From Xanthomonas hyacinthi (GTDB lineage Bacteria > Pseudomonadota > Gammaproteobacteria > Xanthomonadales > Xanthomonadaceae), in contig NZ_CP043476.1 of the NCBI RefSeq assembly GCF_009769165.1, positions 186,001 through 250,000 on the forward strand: a stretch of 64,000 bases of DNA, read 5' to 3'. The translations under genes and the position numbers were made by a program. This document shows positions 38,905 to 47,986 of this stretch, piece by piece (position 1 is the stretch's first letter; every line of letters starts with the position of its first letter). The notes under the pieces are model-generated. The model was not told the DNA's origin, did not search any database, and worked only from the letters and a program-made list of their open reading frames with translations.

Positions 38905-39948
38905 ATGGTCCAGCCCCCCATCCTGTGCGTAGACGACGAAGCCAGCAACCTGGCCCTGATCCGGCAGATCCTGCGCAAGGACTACGCGCTGACCTTCGCC
39001 AAGAACGGCGCCGAGGCGCTGCGCGCGGTGGTCAAGCATCGCCCGGCGCTGATCCTGCTCGACGTCGACCTGCCCGACCTGGACGGCTACACCATCGCCC
39101 GCACGCTGAAACAGGATCCGCGCACCGCGGCGATCCCGATCATCTTCGTCACCGGCAAGGACAAGGACGCCGACGAGAGCATCGGTTTCGAGGCCGGCGG
39201 CGTGGACTACATCACCAAGCCCTATTCGCCGAGCATCCTGCGCGCGCGGGTGCGCACCCACCTGTCGCTGGTCAGCGCCGCCAGCCTGGCCAGCAGCCAT
39301 CGCGACGCGATCCAGATGCTGGGCATGGCCGGCCACTACAGCGACTCGGACACCGGCACCCACATCTGGCGCATGGCCGCCTATGCGCGCGCGCTGGCGG
39401 TGGCCGCCGGCTGGTCGGGCGAGGACGCCAAGCTGCTCGAGCAGGCCGCGCCGATGCACGACACCGGCAAGATCGGCATTCCCGACGCGATCCTGAAGAA
39501 GCCAGGGCCGCTGGATGTGGACGAATGGCAGGTGATGCAGCGGCATCCGCAGATCGGCTACGACATCCTCAGCCGCAGCAGCGCGCCGCTGTTCCGGCTC
39601 GCCGCCGAAATCGCGCTGTACCACCACGAGCACTGGGACGGCAACGGCTATCCGGCCGGCCTGGCCGGCGAGCGCATTCCCGAGTCGGCGCGGATCGTGG
39701 CCCTGGCCGACGTGTTCGATGCGCTGACCACGCAGCGCCCGTACAAGGAACCGTGGCCGCTGGCGCAGGTGATGGAACTGTTCCAGCAGCAGGCCGGCGC
39801 CCAGTTCGAGCCGCGCCTGGCGACCCTGTTCGCCGCGATCCTGCCGCAGATCCTGCAGATCCAGGACTACTGGAGCGAACGCGAGCCGGGCGAGGACCTG
39901 CCGTACCGCGCCGGCACGCACGTCCCGGCGCGACATCGCGATGGTTGA
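38905..39948 (+). CDS. HD-GYP response regulator (cyclic-di-GMP phosphodiesterase, RpfG-like)
   Basis: 347-residue cytoplasmic regulator. The receiver domain (about 1-125) has CVDDEASN, the phospho-acceptor Asp in LILLDVDLPDLDG, and the lysine in DYITKPYSP. The HD-GYP domain (about 150-330) has the metal residues in PMHDTGKIGIPD and HHEHWDGNGYPAGLAGERIP, so it should hydrolyse cyclic-di-GMP. The start ATG at 38905 is chosen because AAGGA lies 8 nt upstream; two earlier in-frame ATGs, one overlapping the kinase gene, lack this. It is only 55 bp after the kinase, an RpfC/RpfG-like arrangement, although the kinase's CHASE/PAS input differs from RpfC. Confidence 0.92.
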   Translation: MVQPPILCVDDEASNLALIRQILRKDYALTFAKNGAEALRAVVKHRPALILLDVDLPDLDGYTIARTLKQDPRTAAIPIIFVTGKDKDADESIGFEAGGVDYITKPYSPSILRARVRTHLSLVSAASLASSHRDAIQMLGMAGHYSDSDTGTHIWRMAAYARALAVAAGWSGEDAKLLEQAAPMHDTGKIGIPDAILKKPGPLDVDEWQVMQRHPQIGYDILSRSSAPLFRLAAEIALYHHEHWDGNGYPAGLAGERIPESARIVALADVFDALTTQRPYKEPWPLAQVMELFQQQAGAQFEPRLATLFAAILPQILQIQDYWSEREPGEDLPYRAGTHVPARHRDG

Positions 39949-39996
39949 GCGAAAGAGCCGGCGCTACGCACCACCTTTTCCTAGCCGACCACGAAC

Positions 39997-40065
39997 TTGT
40001 GGGAGCGACTTCAGTCGCGACGGGCGTTCCCGATAAAGCCCCGTCGCGACTGAAGTCCCACAAAT
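39997..40065. repeat. REP-like palindrome (TTGTGGGAGCGACTTCAG type)
   Basis: Arms TTGTGGGAGCGACTTCAGTC and the inverted GACTGAAGTCCCACAA surround GCGACGGGC-N-GCCCCGTCGC, giving a long hairpin. It lies between the convergent HD-GYP and rlmKL genes and may serve as a bidirectional terminator. Confidence 0.88.
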
Positions 40066-40124
40066 CCCTCTCACGGCCAATAGCATCTGGATCAAGCCGC
40101 TCCGACAAGCGTTACCAGACCGCC

Positions 40125-42347
40125 TCAGCGCCGCTGCAGGCGCCAGGCGCGGTGGATGCGCGGATTGCGCTCGAAATCCGGGGCGATGGTCTGTGCGGTG
40201 ATCTCCTCGCACGACGCGAATTCGGCCAGCGCGTCCTGGTCCAGCTTGAAGCGGCGGAAATTGTTGGAGAAGTACAGCACGCCGTCGGGCATCAGCCGCG
40301 CCACCGCCGCGCGCAATAGCCGCACGTGCTCGCGCTGGATATCGAAATCCTCGGCGCGCGCGGAGTTGGAGAAGGTCGGCGGGTCGCAGAAGATCACGTC
40401 GTAACGGTTCTTCTCCGCCTCCAGCCAGATCAGCGCATCGGCCTGCACCAGCCGGTGCTGGGCGCCGCCCTTGCCATTGAAGCCCAGGTTGTCGGCGCAC
40501 CATTGCAGGTAGGTGCCGGACAGGTCCACGCTGGTGGTGGAATCGGCGCCGGCCACCGCGGCCTGCACGCTGGCCACGCCGGTGTAGCAGAACAGGTTGA
40601 GGAAGCGCTTGCCGCGCGCCTGCTGCGCCATCGCCCCGCGCAGCGGGCGGTGGTCCAGGAACAGGCCGGTATCCAGATAATCGAATAGGTTCACCCGCAG
40701 CAGCGCGTCATGCTCGCGCACCACCAGGAACTCACCGCGCTGCTCGGAGCGGCCCTGATTCAAATGGGCATATTTGCTGCCGCCCTTGCCGCGCTCGCGC
40801 GACTTCAGCGCCACCCGCTCGGCCGGGACATCGAACACCTCGCGCGCGGCAGCCAGCAACTCGTTGCGGCGGCGGCGCACGTCGGCATCGGGAATCTCCT
40901 CCGGCGCGGCGTATTCCTGCACGTGCAGATAGGTGTGCGCCTGGCCGCCGTCTTCCTGGTACACGTCGATCGCCGCCGCGTATTCGGGCAGGTCGGCGTC
41001 GTAGGCGCGGAAGCAGGCGACCTGCTCGCGCGCGCGCCAGGCCTTGAACTTGCGCAGGTTCTTGCGCAGGCGGTTGGCCACCATCTGTGCCCCGGAGGAA
41101 ATCCCCTTGGGGGACGCGCCGTCGCTGAGCGCGCGCGGCGCCTCGGCCGGCTCGCGCTGCGCCACCGCGATCGGGTCGCAGACGATCAGCGGGCATTCCA
41201 GCGCGCCATTGAACATCTGGTACTTCTTGGCCGCGCGCAGGCCGGTGGCGTAGGCCAGGTCGGCATTGCCGCACAGCAGGCTGGCGCGCCACTGCGGCAG
41301 CGCGCGCTTCAGCGCCTCGCCCAGGCGCCGGTACAGCGCGGTGTCGGCGGCCAGGCGCTCGTCGTAGGGCGGGTTGCACACCACCGTGCCCAGCGCCTGC
41401 GCCGGCGTGCGCAGATCGGCGACATCGCGCACCTCGAACACGATCGCCGCGGCGACCCCGGCCGCCTGCGCGTTCTCGCACGCGGCGCGGATCGCATGCG
41501 GATCGATGTCGCCGCCATGGATCACCGGCCGCAGCGCGGCGCGGCCGGCGGCCTCGCGCTGCCGCGCTTCGGTCAACAGGGCGCGCCAGGCCTCCTGGTC
41601 GAAGCCCAGCCAGCGGCTCGGCGCGGCACTGAATTGCAGCGGCCCGGCGTCGCCACGGCATGCGGCGGCCAGATCGCCGCGCAGCAGCCCCGGGGCCACG
41701 TCGGCGGCCATCAGCGCGCCTTCGATCAGCAGCGTGCCGCTGCCGCACATCGGATCCAGCAGGCCGCCGCCCTGCGCGTACAGCTGCGGCCATTGCCCGC
41801 GCAGCAGCACCGCCGCGGCCAGGTTCTCCTTCAGCGGCGCGGCGTTCTGCACCTGGCGCCAGCCGCGCCGGTGCAGCGAGCCGCCGCCCAGGTCCACCGA
41901 CAGCGTGGCGCGGCCCTTGCGCAGCGACAGGTTCAGGCGCAGATCCGGATGCTCCACGTCCACCGACGGCCGCTCCAGGCCTGCGCCGCGCAGCGTGTCC
42001 ACCACCGCGTCCTTGACCCGCTGCGCGGCATAGCGCGCATGCGTGATCGCGGTCCCGGACACGTGCGCGTCCACCGCCAGGGTGTGCTGCGAGGTCAGGT
42101 GCTCGCGCCACGGCAATGCCGCCACGCCGGCATACAGCGCGGTCTCGTCGGGGCAATCGAATTCGTCCAGCGGCCACAGCACGCGGCTGGCCAGGCGCGA
42201 CCACAGCACCGCGCGCTGCGCATCGCGCAGCGCGCCCTCGCTATTGACCCCGGACACGGTGGCGGTGGCCTTGGCGACGCCGAGCGCGAGCAGCTCGTCG
42301 ACGAGCAGGTATTCCAGGCCCTTGGCGCAGGAGACGAAGAATTTCAC
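40125..42347 (-). CDS. rlmL: Bifunctional 23S rRNA (guanine-N2/N7) methyltransferase RlmKL
   Basis: 740-residue fusion of two rRNA methyltransferases. The N-terminal half (THUMP plus RlmL, m2G2445) begins [22 protein letters not shown] and has [19 protein letters not shown] and the catalytic NPPY in [11 protein letters not shown]. The C-terminal half (RlmK, m7G2069) has [32 protein letters not shown] and [12 protein letters not shown]. The likely start is GTG at 42347, directly before KFFVSC; an open extension upstream is Arg/Pro-rich and unconserved in appearance. The gene is a single housekeeping unit, convergent with the HD-GYP gene. Confidence 0.95.
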   Translation of the reverse strand: MKFFVSCAKGLEYLLVDELLALGVAKATATVSGVNSEGALRDAQRAVLWSRLASRVLWPLDEFDCPDETALYAGVAALPWREHLTSQHTLAVDAHVSGTAITHARYAAQRVKDAVVDTLRGAGLERPSVDVEHPDLRLNLSLRKGRATLSVDLGGGSLHRRGWRQVQNAAPLKENLAAAVLLRGQWPQLYAQGGGLLDPMCGSGTLLIEGALMAADVAPGLLRGDLAAACRGDAGPLQFSAAPSRWLGFDQEAWRALLTEARQREAAGRAALRPVIHGGDIDPHAIRAACENAQAAGVAAAIVFEVRDVADLRTPAQALGTVVCNPPYDERLAADTALYRRLGEALKRALPQWRASLLCGNADLAYATGLRAAKKYQMFNGALECPLIVCDPIAVAQREPAEAPRALSDGASPKGISSGAQMVANRLRKNLRKFKAWRAREQVACFRAYDADLPEYAAAIDVYQEDGGQAHTYLHVQEYAAPEEIPDADVRRRRNELLAAAREVFDVPAERVALKSRERGKGGSKYAHLNQGRSEQRGEFLVVREHDALLRVNLFDYLDTGLFLDHRPLRGAMAQQARGKRFLNLFCYTGVASVQAAVAGADSTTSVDLSGTYLQWCADNLGFNGKGGAQHRLVQADALIWLEAEKNRYDVIFCDPPTFSNSARAEDFDIQREHVRLLRAAVARLMPDGVLYFSNNFRRFKLDQDALAEFASCEEITAQTIAPDFERNPRIHRAWRLQRR

Positions 42348-42751
42348 GGGAAGGCGGACCACACGAAGAAGGAAGGATGCGCGGGCAGGCGCCAGGCCCG
42401 CCCCGCGCGTATCGCGGCAGCGCGGCCCGCGACGGGCCGGCGGCGGCAGCGGACGGGAAGACGCGAATGGTCGGCCATCGCGCCCGCCATTACCAGCCCG
42501 GGGCGCGATCCACGCCCGCCTGCCGCCATCCACGGCATGCGCGGCCGCCGCCGGCGCCGCTGCGAACAGAGCGCTTGGCGCCGCGGCCTCGACCGCGCGC
42601 GGCCTCGCCTACCTGTGCGGACAGCCGCCCGTGCGCGGCGGCCAATTGCTGCTGTTTGTTGCTTGCCGGCGCGGTACTCGCTGCGCTGCTGCTGCCTGCC
42701 ATCGGGCAGGACATAGAACGCGCTGTCCAGCGCGAGCAAGGGATGCGTCAT
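42344..42751 (-). pseudogene. Possible decayed or frameshifted small gene upstream of rlmKL
   Basis: The ATG at 42751 has a perfect GGAGG 6 nt upstream. The first 30 codons (MTHPLLALDSAFYVLPDG and on) show the GC3 bias of real genes. After QQQRSEYRAG the frame turns Arg-rich and loses bias, while a coding-like stretch ([20 protein letters not shown]) continues in another frame. A single frameshift would explain this. No family is recognised. The rest of the 570-bp gap to the GNAT gene holds nothing I can name. Confidence 0.3.
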
Positions 42752-42917
42752 GAAACCTCCAGCGATGCCGGTCGCACCCGCCGGGTTCGGCAGGAACGGA
42801 CACGGCCGTCGAAGACGGCGGCATCACTGGCGCATCGGAGGAATCCTCAACTCGCGGATCCGGACGACGATGCTAACCCGGGCCTCAGCGCGCCCGGCCG
42901 CGCCGCGGCGGCAGCGC

Positions 42918-43427
42918 TCAGCCGCCGGCCAGGAACGCGTCGTGGTACTCGGCCTCGGCCACCGGCGGCAGGCGGTCGCCGAAACCGATCGCCTGGAAGT
43001 ATTCGGCCGGCACCCCGGGCAGCACCAGCCCCGGTTCCGGCGCGAAGCCGAAGCGCGCGTAGAACGCCGGCTCGCCCAGCACCACGCAGCCGGCCGCGCC
43101 CAGCGCCTGCAGCTGCGCCAGCGCCTCGCGCACCAGCCGCGTGCCCAGTCCCTGGCGCTGGTGGCCCGGCCCCACCGACAGCGGTCCCAGCGCGTACCAG
43201 CCGCGGCTGCCGTCGGACAACTGCAGCGGCGATACCGCCACATGGCCGACGATGTAGCCCTCGTGCTCGACCACCAGCGACCGGGTCAGCGCGCCATCCG
43301 CGCGCAGCCGTTCGATGATCTGCTGTTCGTCGTGGCGGCTGTGCGCGACGCGGAAGAACGCGACCAGGGTCAGCGCCTCGATCGCGGCATGGTCGGCTTG
43401 CGTTTCGGCGCGGATGTTCAGTTCCAT
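42918..43427 (-). CDS. GNAT family N-acetyltransferase
   Basis: 169-residue acetyltransferase of the YhbS-like GNAT type. The acetyl-CoA loop is VGPGHQRQGLGTRLVREAL (Q/RxxGxG/A pattern). It is preceded by the strand YIVGHVAVSPLQL and followed by VLGEPAFYARFGFAPEPGLVLPG, the typical 'YxxxGF' ending of this subgroup. The substrate is unknown. The ATG at 43427 follows GGAG by 8 nt. It lies 43 bp downstream of the alpha/beta hydrolase on the same strand. Confidence 0.9.
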   Translation of the reverse strand: MELNIRAETQADHAAIEALTLVAFFRVAHSRHDEQQIIERLRADGALTRSLVVEHEGYIVGHVAVSPLQLSDGSRGWYALGPLSVGPGHQRQGLGTRLVREALAQLQALGAAGCVVLGEPAFYARFGFAPEPGLVLPGVPAEYFQAIGFGDRLPPVAEAEYHDAFLAGG

Positions 43428-43470
43428 CGGTGGCTCCGGTTGCCGCGGCACGCGACGCAAAGAGCGCGGC

Positions 43471-43998
43471 TCACAGCGTTTCCAACAGCTCGGCGAAGGC
43501 CCGCGCCGACGCCTCGACATGGCCGCCCAGCCGATGCATGTCGTCGACCAGCAGCAGCCGCGCCGCGCGCGCCTGCGCCCAGGCGATCACCTCGGCGGCG
43601 GGAATCAGCTCGTCGTGCCAGGCATGCACGATCGAGATCGGCACCGGCGCCGCGTCCAGCGCCGGCATCCAGCCCATCCGCGTCGGCGGCACCATCAGGA
43701 ACAGGCCGCGCACCGGCACCTGCAGCGACACCTGCGCGGCGATGTACGCGCCCAGGCTGGAGCCGGCCAGCACCACCGGTCCGCGCGGCGCGGCCGCCTG
43801 GGTCAACGCCAGCAGGCGTTGCAGCCGCGCCGGCACGTCGCCGAGCTGGCTGACCGCGCGGCGCGCGTCCAGGTCGGTGAAGTCCGGGCGCTCGTGGCTC
43901 CAGCCCAGGCGCTGCGCGACCGCGGCCAGCGCCGCGATCTTGATCGCATCCGGGCCGCTCTCGAACCCGTGCGCGAGGATGCAGTGGCCGCGGCTCAC
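43471..43998 (-). CDS. YqiA-like alpha/beta-hydrolase
   Basis: 175-residue small esterase. The nucleophile elbow is LAGSSLGAYIAA, the acid is in HAWHDELIP, and the catalytic His in DDMHRLGGHVEA. The start CILAHGFESGPDAIK (HGF-ESGP) is the family's oxyanion region. The likely start codon is GTG at 43998, overlapping the stop of the MOSC gene as GTGA, so translation is coupled. The substrate is unknown; relatives hydrolyse short acyl esters. Confidence 0.88.
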   Translation of the reverse strand: MSRGHCILAHGFESGPDAIKIAALAAVAQRLGWSHERPDFTDLDARRAVSQLGDVPARLQRLLALTQAAAPRGPVVLAGSSLGAYIAAQVSLQVPVRGLFLMVPPTRMGWMPALDAAPVPISIVHAWHDELIPAAEVIAWAQARAARLLLVDDMHRLGGHVEASARAFAELLETL

Positions 43999-44486
43999 AA
44001 CGCCACCACCGCATCGCCGAGCCGCAGCGTGCCGCCGTGCACGATCCGCGCGCACAGGCCGCCATGGCCGCGCATCGCGTTGTAGCCGCCGGGGCCCAGC
44101 GCGTCTTCCATGCGCGAGCACGGGTCGCAGGGCGCGATGCCTTCCAGTTCGACCGCGCCGATGCGGAAGCGGCGCCCGTTCAGCGCGATCAGCGGGATCC
44201 CGGACACGACCAGGTTGCGCCGCAGCGTCGCCGGCGCCAGCTGCGCGTGCCCGGCCAGCGCGGCGATCGCCGGCAGGTGTTCGGCCTGGATCAGGGTCAC
44301 GCCACGCTTGCCGCTGCTGCCGGCGTAGCGGTCGCCGAACAGGCCGCCATCGGCGTGCGCCACCGCCTGCGCCACCTCCAGCATCGGCACGTCGCGCGCC
44401 GGGCGCAGGCCTATCCAGTCCACGCGTCCGGCGCGCGGCAGCGTGGCGAGCAGCGTCGCCAGCGGGCTATCGGGATTCAGAGTCAT
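43995..44486 (-). CDS. MOSC-domain sulfurase-like protein
   Basis: 163-residue single-domain MOSC protein. Conserved features are the early WIGLRPARDVPM, GDRYAGSSGKRGVTLIQAEH, and the C-terminal GIAPCDPCSRMEDALGPGGYNAMRGHGGLCARI. The last one carries the cysteine expected to hold sulfur in MOSC enzymes such as YiiM. It probably handles molybdenum-cofactor sulfur or a detoxifying reductase partner; the exact role is unknown. It is divergent from ampD with 22 bp between the starts. Confidence 0.9.
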   Translation of the reverse strand: MTLNPDSPLATLLATLPRAGRVDWIGLRPARDVPMLEVAQAVAHADGGLFGDRYAGSSGKRGVTLIQAEHLPAIAALAGHAQLAPATLRRNLVVSGIPLIALNGRRFRIGAVELEGIAPCDPCSRMEDALGPGGYNAMRGHGGLCARIVHGGTLRLGDAVVAL

Positions 44487-44508
44487 CGGCGAATGCTAGC
44501 ATCCGTGC

Positions 44509-45084
44509 ATGCCGCAGACCCCGCCGTTGCCGATCCACGATGCCCCCCTGCCCTACGTCGAACGACTGCAGGCGCGCACCCTGGACGCGATCGACCTGGC
44601 GGTGATCCATTGCACCGAACTGCCCGACCTGGCCGCCGCGCGCGCCTACGGCGAACGCGTGCTGTATGCGTCGGGCACCGGCAACAGCGGCCACTTCTAC
44701 ATCGACCGCGATGGCAGCGTGCACCGCTACGTGCCGCTGCAACGGGTGGCGCATCACGTGCGCGGCTACAACCCGCGCTCGCTGGGGATCGAGCTGGTCA
44801 ACCGCGGGCGCTACCCGCACTGGCTGGATTCGCGCCACCAGGCGCTGCCCGAAGCGTATCCGCCGGCACAGATCCAGGCGCTGATCGCACTGCTGCGGCA
44901 GTTGCAGGCCGAGCTGCCGCAACTGCGCCGCATCGCCGGCCACGACGCGCTGGACCGCAGCCGCGAGAGCGCCAGCGACGACCCGGCGCTGCAGGTGCAG
45001 CGCAAGCTCGATCCCGGTCCGCGCTTTCCGTGGGCGCAGGTGCTGGAAGCGGTGGCGCTGCTGCCTTATGCGCCGCAGGCCTGA
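44509..45084 (+). CDS. ampD: N-acetylmuramoyl-L-alanine amidase, AmpD-type
   Basis: 191-residue zinc amidase of the amidase_2 family that cleaves the anhydromuropeptide stem in cell-wall recycling. Zinc ligands and catalytic residues are expected in LAVIHCTELP, VAHHVRGYNPRSLGIELVN and RIAGHDALDRSRESASDDPA. There is no signal peptide, so a cytoplasmic AmpD rather than a secreted amidase is likely. The ATG at 44509 opens a frame directly after the MOSC start region. A dispersed palindrome follows 11 bp after the stop. Confidence 0.9.
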   Translation: MPQTPPLPIHDAPLPYVERLQARTLDAIDLAVIHCTELPDLAAARAYGERVLYASGTGNSGHFYIDRDGSVHRYVPLQRVAHHVRGYNPRSLGIELVNRGRYPHWLDSRHQALPEAYPPAQIQALIALLRQLQAELPQLRRIAGHDALDRSRESASDDPALQVQRKLDPGPRFPWAQVLEAVALLPYAPQA

Positions 45085-45094
45085 TCGTCAGCGT

Positions 45095-45159
45095 TGTGGG
45101 AGCGACTTCCGTCGCGACGGGCATTACCGGTAACGCCCGTCGCGACGGAAGTCCCACAC
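45095..45159. repeat. REP-like palindrome (TTGTGGGAGCGACTTCCG type)
   Basis: Nearly perfect arms (TGTGGGAGCGACTTCCGTCG against its complement) flank the centre ATTACCGGTAAC. It lies between the convergent ampD and DUF1684 genes and could terminate both. Confidence 0.9.
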
Positions 45160-45208
45160 ATTCCATGCAGCGCCTGGCCCGCATGGCATGAAATACGGCG
45201 CCGCATGC

Positions 45209-46141
45209 TCAGCGCGCACCGACGTAGTTCTTCTCACCCGCGGTCACCGCCAGCTCCAGGCGATTGCCGACCGGCGCCAACGGGCACACCACGTGCACGG
45301 TGAACGCGCAAGGCGGGTTCTGCGCCAGGTTGAAGTCCAGCACGATGCGCTCGCCCTGCGCCGGCTCGACGAACAGATAGCGCGCGCCGCCATAGCTCTC
45401 GCGGCCGCTGCTGCGGTCGGAGAACGGGAAGAACAGCCGCTTGCCGTCGTCGTCGCGCAGCGCCTGCAGCCGGTAGCGGCGGCCGTCCAGGGTGAATTCG
45501 GCGCTGCCCTCCAGCGTCAGCGGCTGCGGCGTGCCGATCGAGGTGAGCAGCATGATCGCGCGCGGCGCCGGTAGCGGCTGCCAGTCGGCGACCACCCGCC
45601 AGCGCGGGTCGATCGGGAAATAGTCGATGCCGCGGAAGCTGTCGCGCGCGGCGGCATGCGGATCGCGGAAACGCCAACCGAACAGGGTGCCGCTGCGCAC
45701 CACGTAGAACTCCTGCTCGCCCAGCGCCAACCGCGTCTCGCTGCCGTGCGCCGCATCGGTGCCGAGGCGGCCGGCACGGAACGGCTGCCCGTGTACCGTC
45801 GGCACGGCGCCCGCGGCGGCCTCGAACAACACGCCGGCATCGGCGTCGACGCGCACGCTGCCCAGGTGCGCAGGACCGGCCGGCAGCCGCACGTCGTTGC
45901 CGGCCGCGCTGCCCACCTGGTGCACGCCGCTGCGCAGGCGGCCGGAGCCGGTATAGCTGAGCCAGCCGGACGGCGCGCGCAGCCGCGCCACCCGCTGCGC
46001 GCGGCGCTGCTCCACCGCCATCCGGTAGTGCGCCTCGGATTGCGCGCGCGGCGAGGCGTCGGCGCCGGCCGCGCGCGGGCGCTCGCCGCAGGCGGACAGG
46101 CTCAACGCCGCCGTCAGCATCCACATCCCACGCCAGCGCAT
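45209..46141 (-). CDS. DUF1684 lipoprotein
   Basis: 310-residue DUF1684 protein. It has a lipoprotein signal (lipobox LSAC), a first domain with APSGWLSYTGSGRLRSG and GSAAGNDVRLPAG, and then the DUF1684 signature. That signature includes FRGIDYFPIDPRWRVVADW, FFPFSDRSSGRESYGGARYL and DFNLAQNPPCAFTVHVVCPLAPVGN. The last block resembles the conserved NPPCAF(T/S)...CPLPP motif of the family. The molecular function is unknown. The ATG at 46141 begins the signal peptide directly; a second ATG 15 bp later would also work. Confidence 0.9.
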   Translation of the reverse strand: MRWRGMWMLTAALSLSACGERPRAAGADASPRAQSEAHYRMAVEQRRAQRVARLRAPSGWLSYTGSGRLRSGVHQVGSAAGNDVRLPAGPAHLGSVRVDADAGVLFEAAAGAVPTVHGQPFRAGRLGTDAAHGSETRLALGEQEFYVVRSGTLFGWRFRDPHAAARDSFRGIDYFPIDPRWRVVADWQPLPAPRAIMLLTSIGTPQPLTLEGSAEFTLDGRRYRLQALRDDDGKRLFFPFSDRSSGRESYGGARYLFVEPAQGERIVLDFNLAQNPPCAFTVHVVCPLAPVGNRLELAVTAGEKNYVGAR

Positions 46142-46208
46142 CGCCACAGCCCTCGTGCCTGCCACCCCATGCCTCCTTCGCGCCACGCCGCCGCGCCTGC
46201 CGCGCGCG

Positions 46209-47072
46209 CTAGCCGCTGGCGCGCGGCCGCGCCGGATCGGCGATCCAGCCGCTCCACGATCCGGCATATACGCGCGCACCATGCAGGCCGGCGCGTTCCA
46301 GCGCCAGCAGCAGATGGCAGGCGGTCACGCCGGAGCCGCACATCAGCACCACCTCGCGCGGATCGCGCCCGTGCAGCAGCGGCTCCAATTCCGCGCGCAG
46401 CTCCTGCGGCGGGCGCAGACGCCCGTCGCGCAGATTCGCGCCGAGCGGACGGTTGAGCGCGCCGGGCACGTGCCCGGCGCGCGGATCGATCGGTTCGACC
46501 TCGCCGCGGAAGCGCTCGCCGGCGCGCGCATCCAGCAGCCAGCCCGGCGCCTCGTGCAGGCGCGCGGCGATTTCCTCGGCGTCGGCGATGCGGCTGGCAT
46601 CGAAGCGTTGCGGATACGGCGGCAGCGGCGATGGCGTCGCCACGGCATCGGTTTCCGGCAGGCCATGCCGGCGCCAGTCGGCCAGGCCGCCGTCGAGCAC
46701 GGCGACGCGGCGATGCCCGAGCAGGCTCAGCATCCACCACAGCCGCGCCGCGGCCATGCTGCCGTCGCCAGCGTCGTAGACCACCACCTGGGTGTGCGGT
46801 GCGATGCCCCACTGGCCCAGCGTGCGTGCGAACGCGTCGGCCTCGGGCAGCGGATGCCGGCCCAGGCCGCGACGGCCCAGGTCGGACAGATCGGTATTCA
46901 GATCGGCATAGCGCGCGCCGGGCAGATGCGACTGCGCGTAGCCCTGGCGCCCGGCCTGCGGGTCGGCGAGCGCGAAGCGTGCGTCCACCACCCGCAGATC
47001 CGGGTGGCCGAGCGCGGCCGCCAGCGTCGGTGCATCGACCAGTTGCGGCCAGTCGGGTGACGGTTCGCTCAT
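46209..47072 (-). CDS. sseA: Thiosulfate/3-mercaptopyruvate sulfurtransferase (tandem rhodanese)
   Basis: 287-residue two-rhodanese-domain enzyme. The inactive N-terminal domain has VVDARFALADPQAG and YAQSHLPGARYADLNTDLS. The active C-terminal domain has WLLDARAGERFRGEVEPIDPRAGHVPGA and the catalytic loop MCGSGVTACHLLLA; its CGSGVTA form is typical of 3-mercaptopyruvate sulfurtransferases. The start overlaps the stop of the DUF1289-Nudix gene as ATGA, so the two are translationally coupled. The reason for the pairing is unclear. Confidence 0.93.
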   Translation of the reverse strand: MSEPSPDWPQLVDAPTLAAALGHPDLRVVDARFALADPQAGRQGYAQSHLPGARYADLNTDLSDLGRRGLGRHPLPEADAFARTLGQWGIAPHTQVVVYDAGDGSMAAARLWWMLSLLGHRRVAVLDGGLADWRRHGLPETDAVATPSPLPPYPQRFDASRIADAEEIAARLHEAPGWLLDARAGERFRGEVEPIDPRAGHVPGALNRPLGANLRDGRLRPPQELRAELEPLLHGRDPREVVLMCGSGVTACHLLLALERAGLHGARVYAGSWSGWIADPARPRASG

Positions 47073-47869
47073 GCGGTTTGCTCCAGTCGTCGGCGCAGGT
47101 TGAGCAGGATCGCCGCGGTCGCGCCCCAGATCCGCTGCCCCGGCCAGCCGTATTCCAGCACCACCCGCGGCCGCCCGCGGTAGTCGGTTTCGATGCTGCG
47201 CAGGTTGTCCGGCGCCATCAGGTAGGCCAGCGGCACTTCGAACACGTCCGCCACTTCGCCGGGATGCGGCTGCGGCACGAAACCCGGATCGATCGCCGCC
47301 ACCACCGGCATCACCCGGAAGCCGCTGATGGTCACGAACGGATCGAGATAGCCCAGCGCCTCCACCTGCGCCGCGGACAGGGCGATTTCTTCCGCGCTCT
47401 CGCGGAGCGCCGCGGCCACCGCATCGGCATCGTCGGCTTCGATGCGGCCGCCGGGAAAACTGACCTGGCCGCCGTGGTGGCGCAGGCTGTCGGTGCGCCG
47501 GGTCAGCAGCACGCGGGTGCCATCGGCATGCGCCAGCAGCCCGACCAGCACCGCCGCCTCGGCCAGCACGCCGTCGGGCAGCAGATCGTGCAGTTCGTGG
47601 TGGTTCCAGCCCGGACCCGCGGGCGGCTGCTGCAGCGGATGCAGCGCGCGCAGCAGCGAGGCGCGTTCGGCCAGGCGCTGTCCCGGCGTGGGCGACCAGC
47701 CGCGCGCCGGCAGCACGTGCTGCATGTAGTGCTGGCGCTCGGCCTCGCTCATGCCGCGCCAGCGCGCGATCTCGTCGCCGCTGCGCAGGCAGCCCGCGCA
47801 GTAGCCCTGCGCGTCGAGCGTGCACAGACCGATGCAGGGCGTGAGCAACGCATGGGGGACGGGATCCAT
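47069..47869 (-). CDS. DUF1289-Nudix fusion (CoA pyrophosphatase-like)
   Basis: 266-residue fusion. The N-terminal domain (about 1-50) is DUF1289: PCIGLCTLDAQGYCAGC and WRGMSEAERQHYM, with four cysteines that could hold a metal. The second domain (about 85-230) is a Nudix hydrolase of the CoA-pyrophosphatase type. Its Nudix box GGRIEADDADAVAAALRESAEEI is broken only by normal variation and preceded by QVSFPGG. The two domains are usually separate proteins. The ATG at 47869 has AGGTG about 10 nt upstream; a GTG at 47881 is an alternative adding four residues. The Nudix part probably trims CoA or NADH-type substrates. Confidence 0.85.
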   Translation of the reverse strand: MDPVPHALLTPCIGLCTLDAQGYCAGCLRSGDEIARWRGMSEAERQHYMQHVLPARGWSPTPGQRLAERASLLRALHPLQQPPAGPGWNHHELHDLLPDGVLAEAAVLVGLLAHADGTRVLLTRRTDSLRHHGGQVSFPGGRIEADDADAVAAALRESAEEIALSAAQVEALGYLDPFVTISGFRVMPVVAAIDPGFVPQPHPGEVADVFEVPLAYLMAPDNLRSIETDYRGRPRVVLEYGWPGQRIWGATAAILLNLRRRLEQTA

Positions 47870-47928
47870 CGGATTCGACACCTGCTCAGACTAGCGCGAT
47901 TCGCCGGCGGCGGCACTTTCCCTGCCAC

Positions 47929-47964
47929 AAAAAAATTGCGCCGGCGTTCGCCGCCGGCGCAATT
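47929..47964 (-). terminator. Rho-independent terminator of the FKBP gene
   Basis: Read leftwards, ATTGCGCCGGCG-loop-CGCCGGCGCAAT is followed by seven T residues. The perfect 12-bp stem ends 23 bp after the FKBP stop codon. Confidence 0.92.
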
Positions 47965-47986
47965 CGTCATGCCCTGCGCAGCGCGC

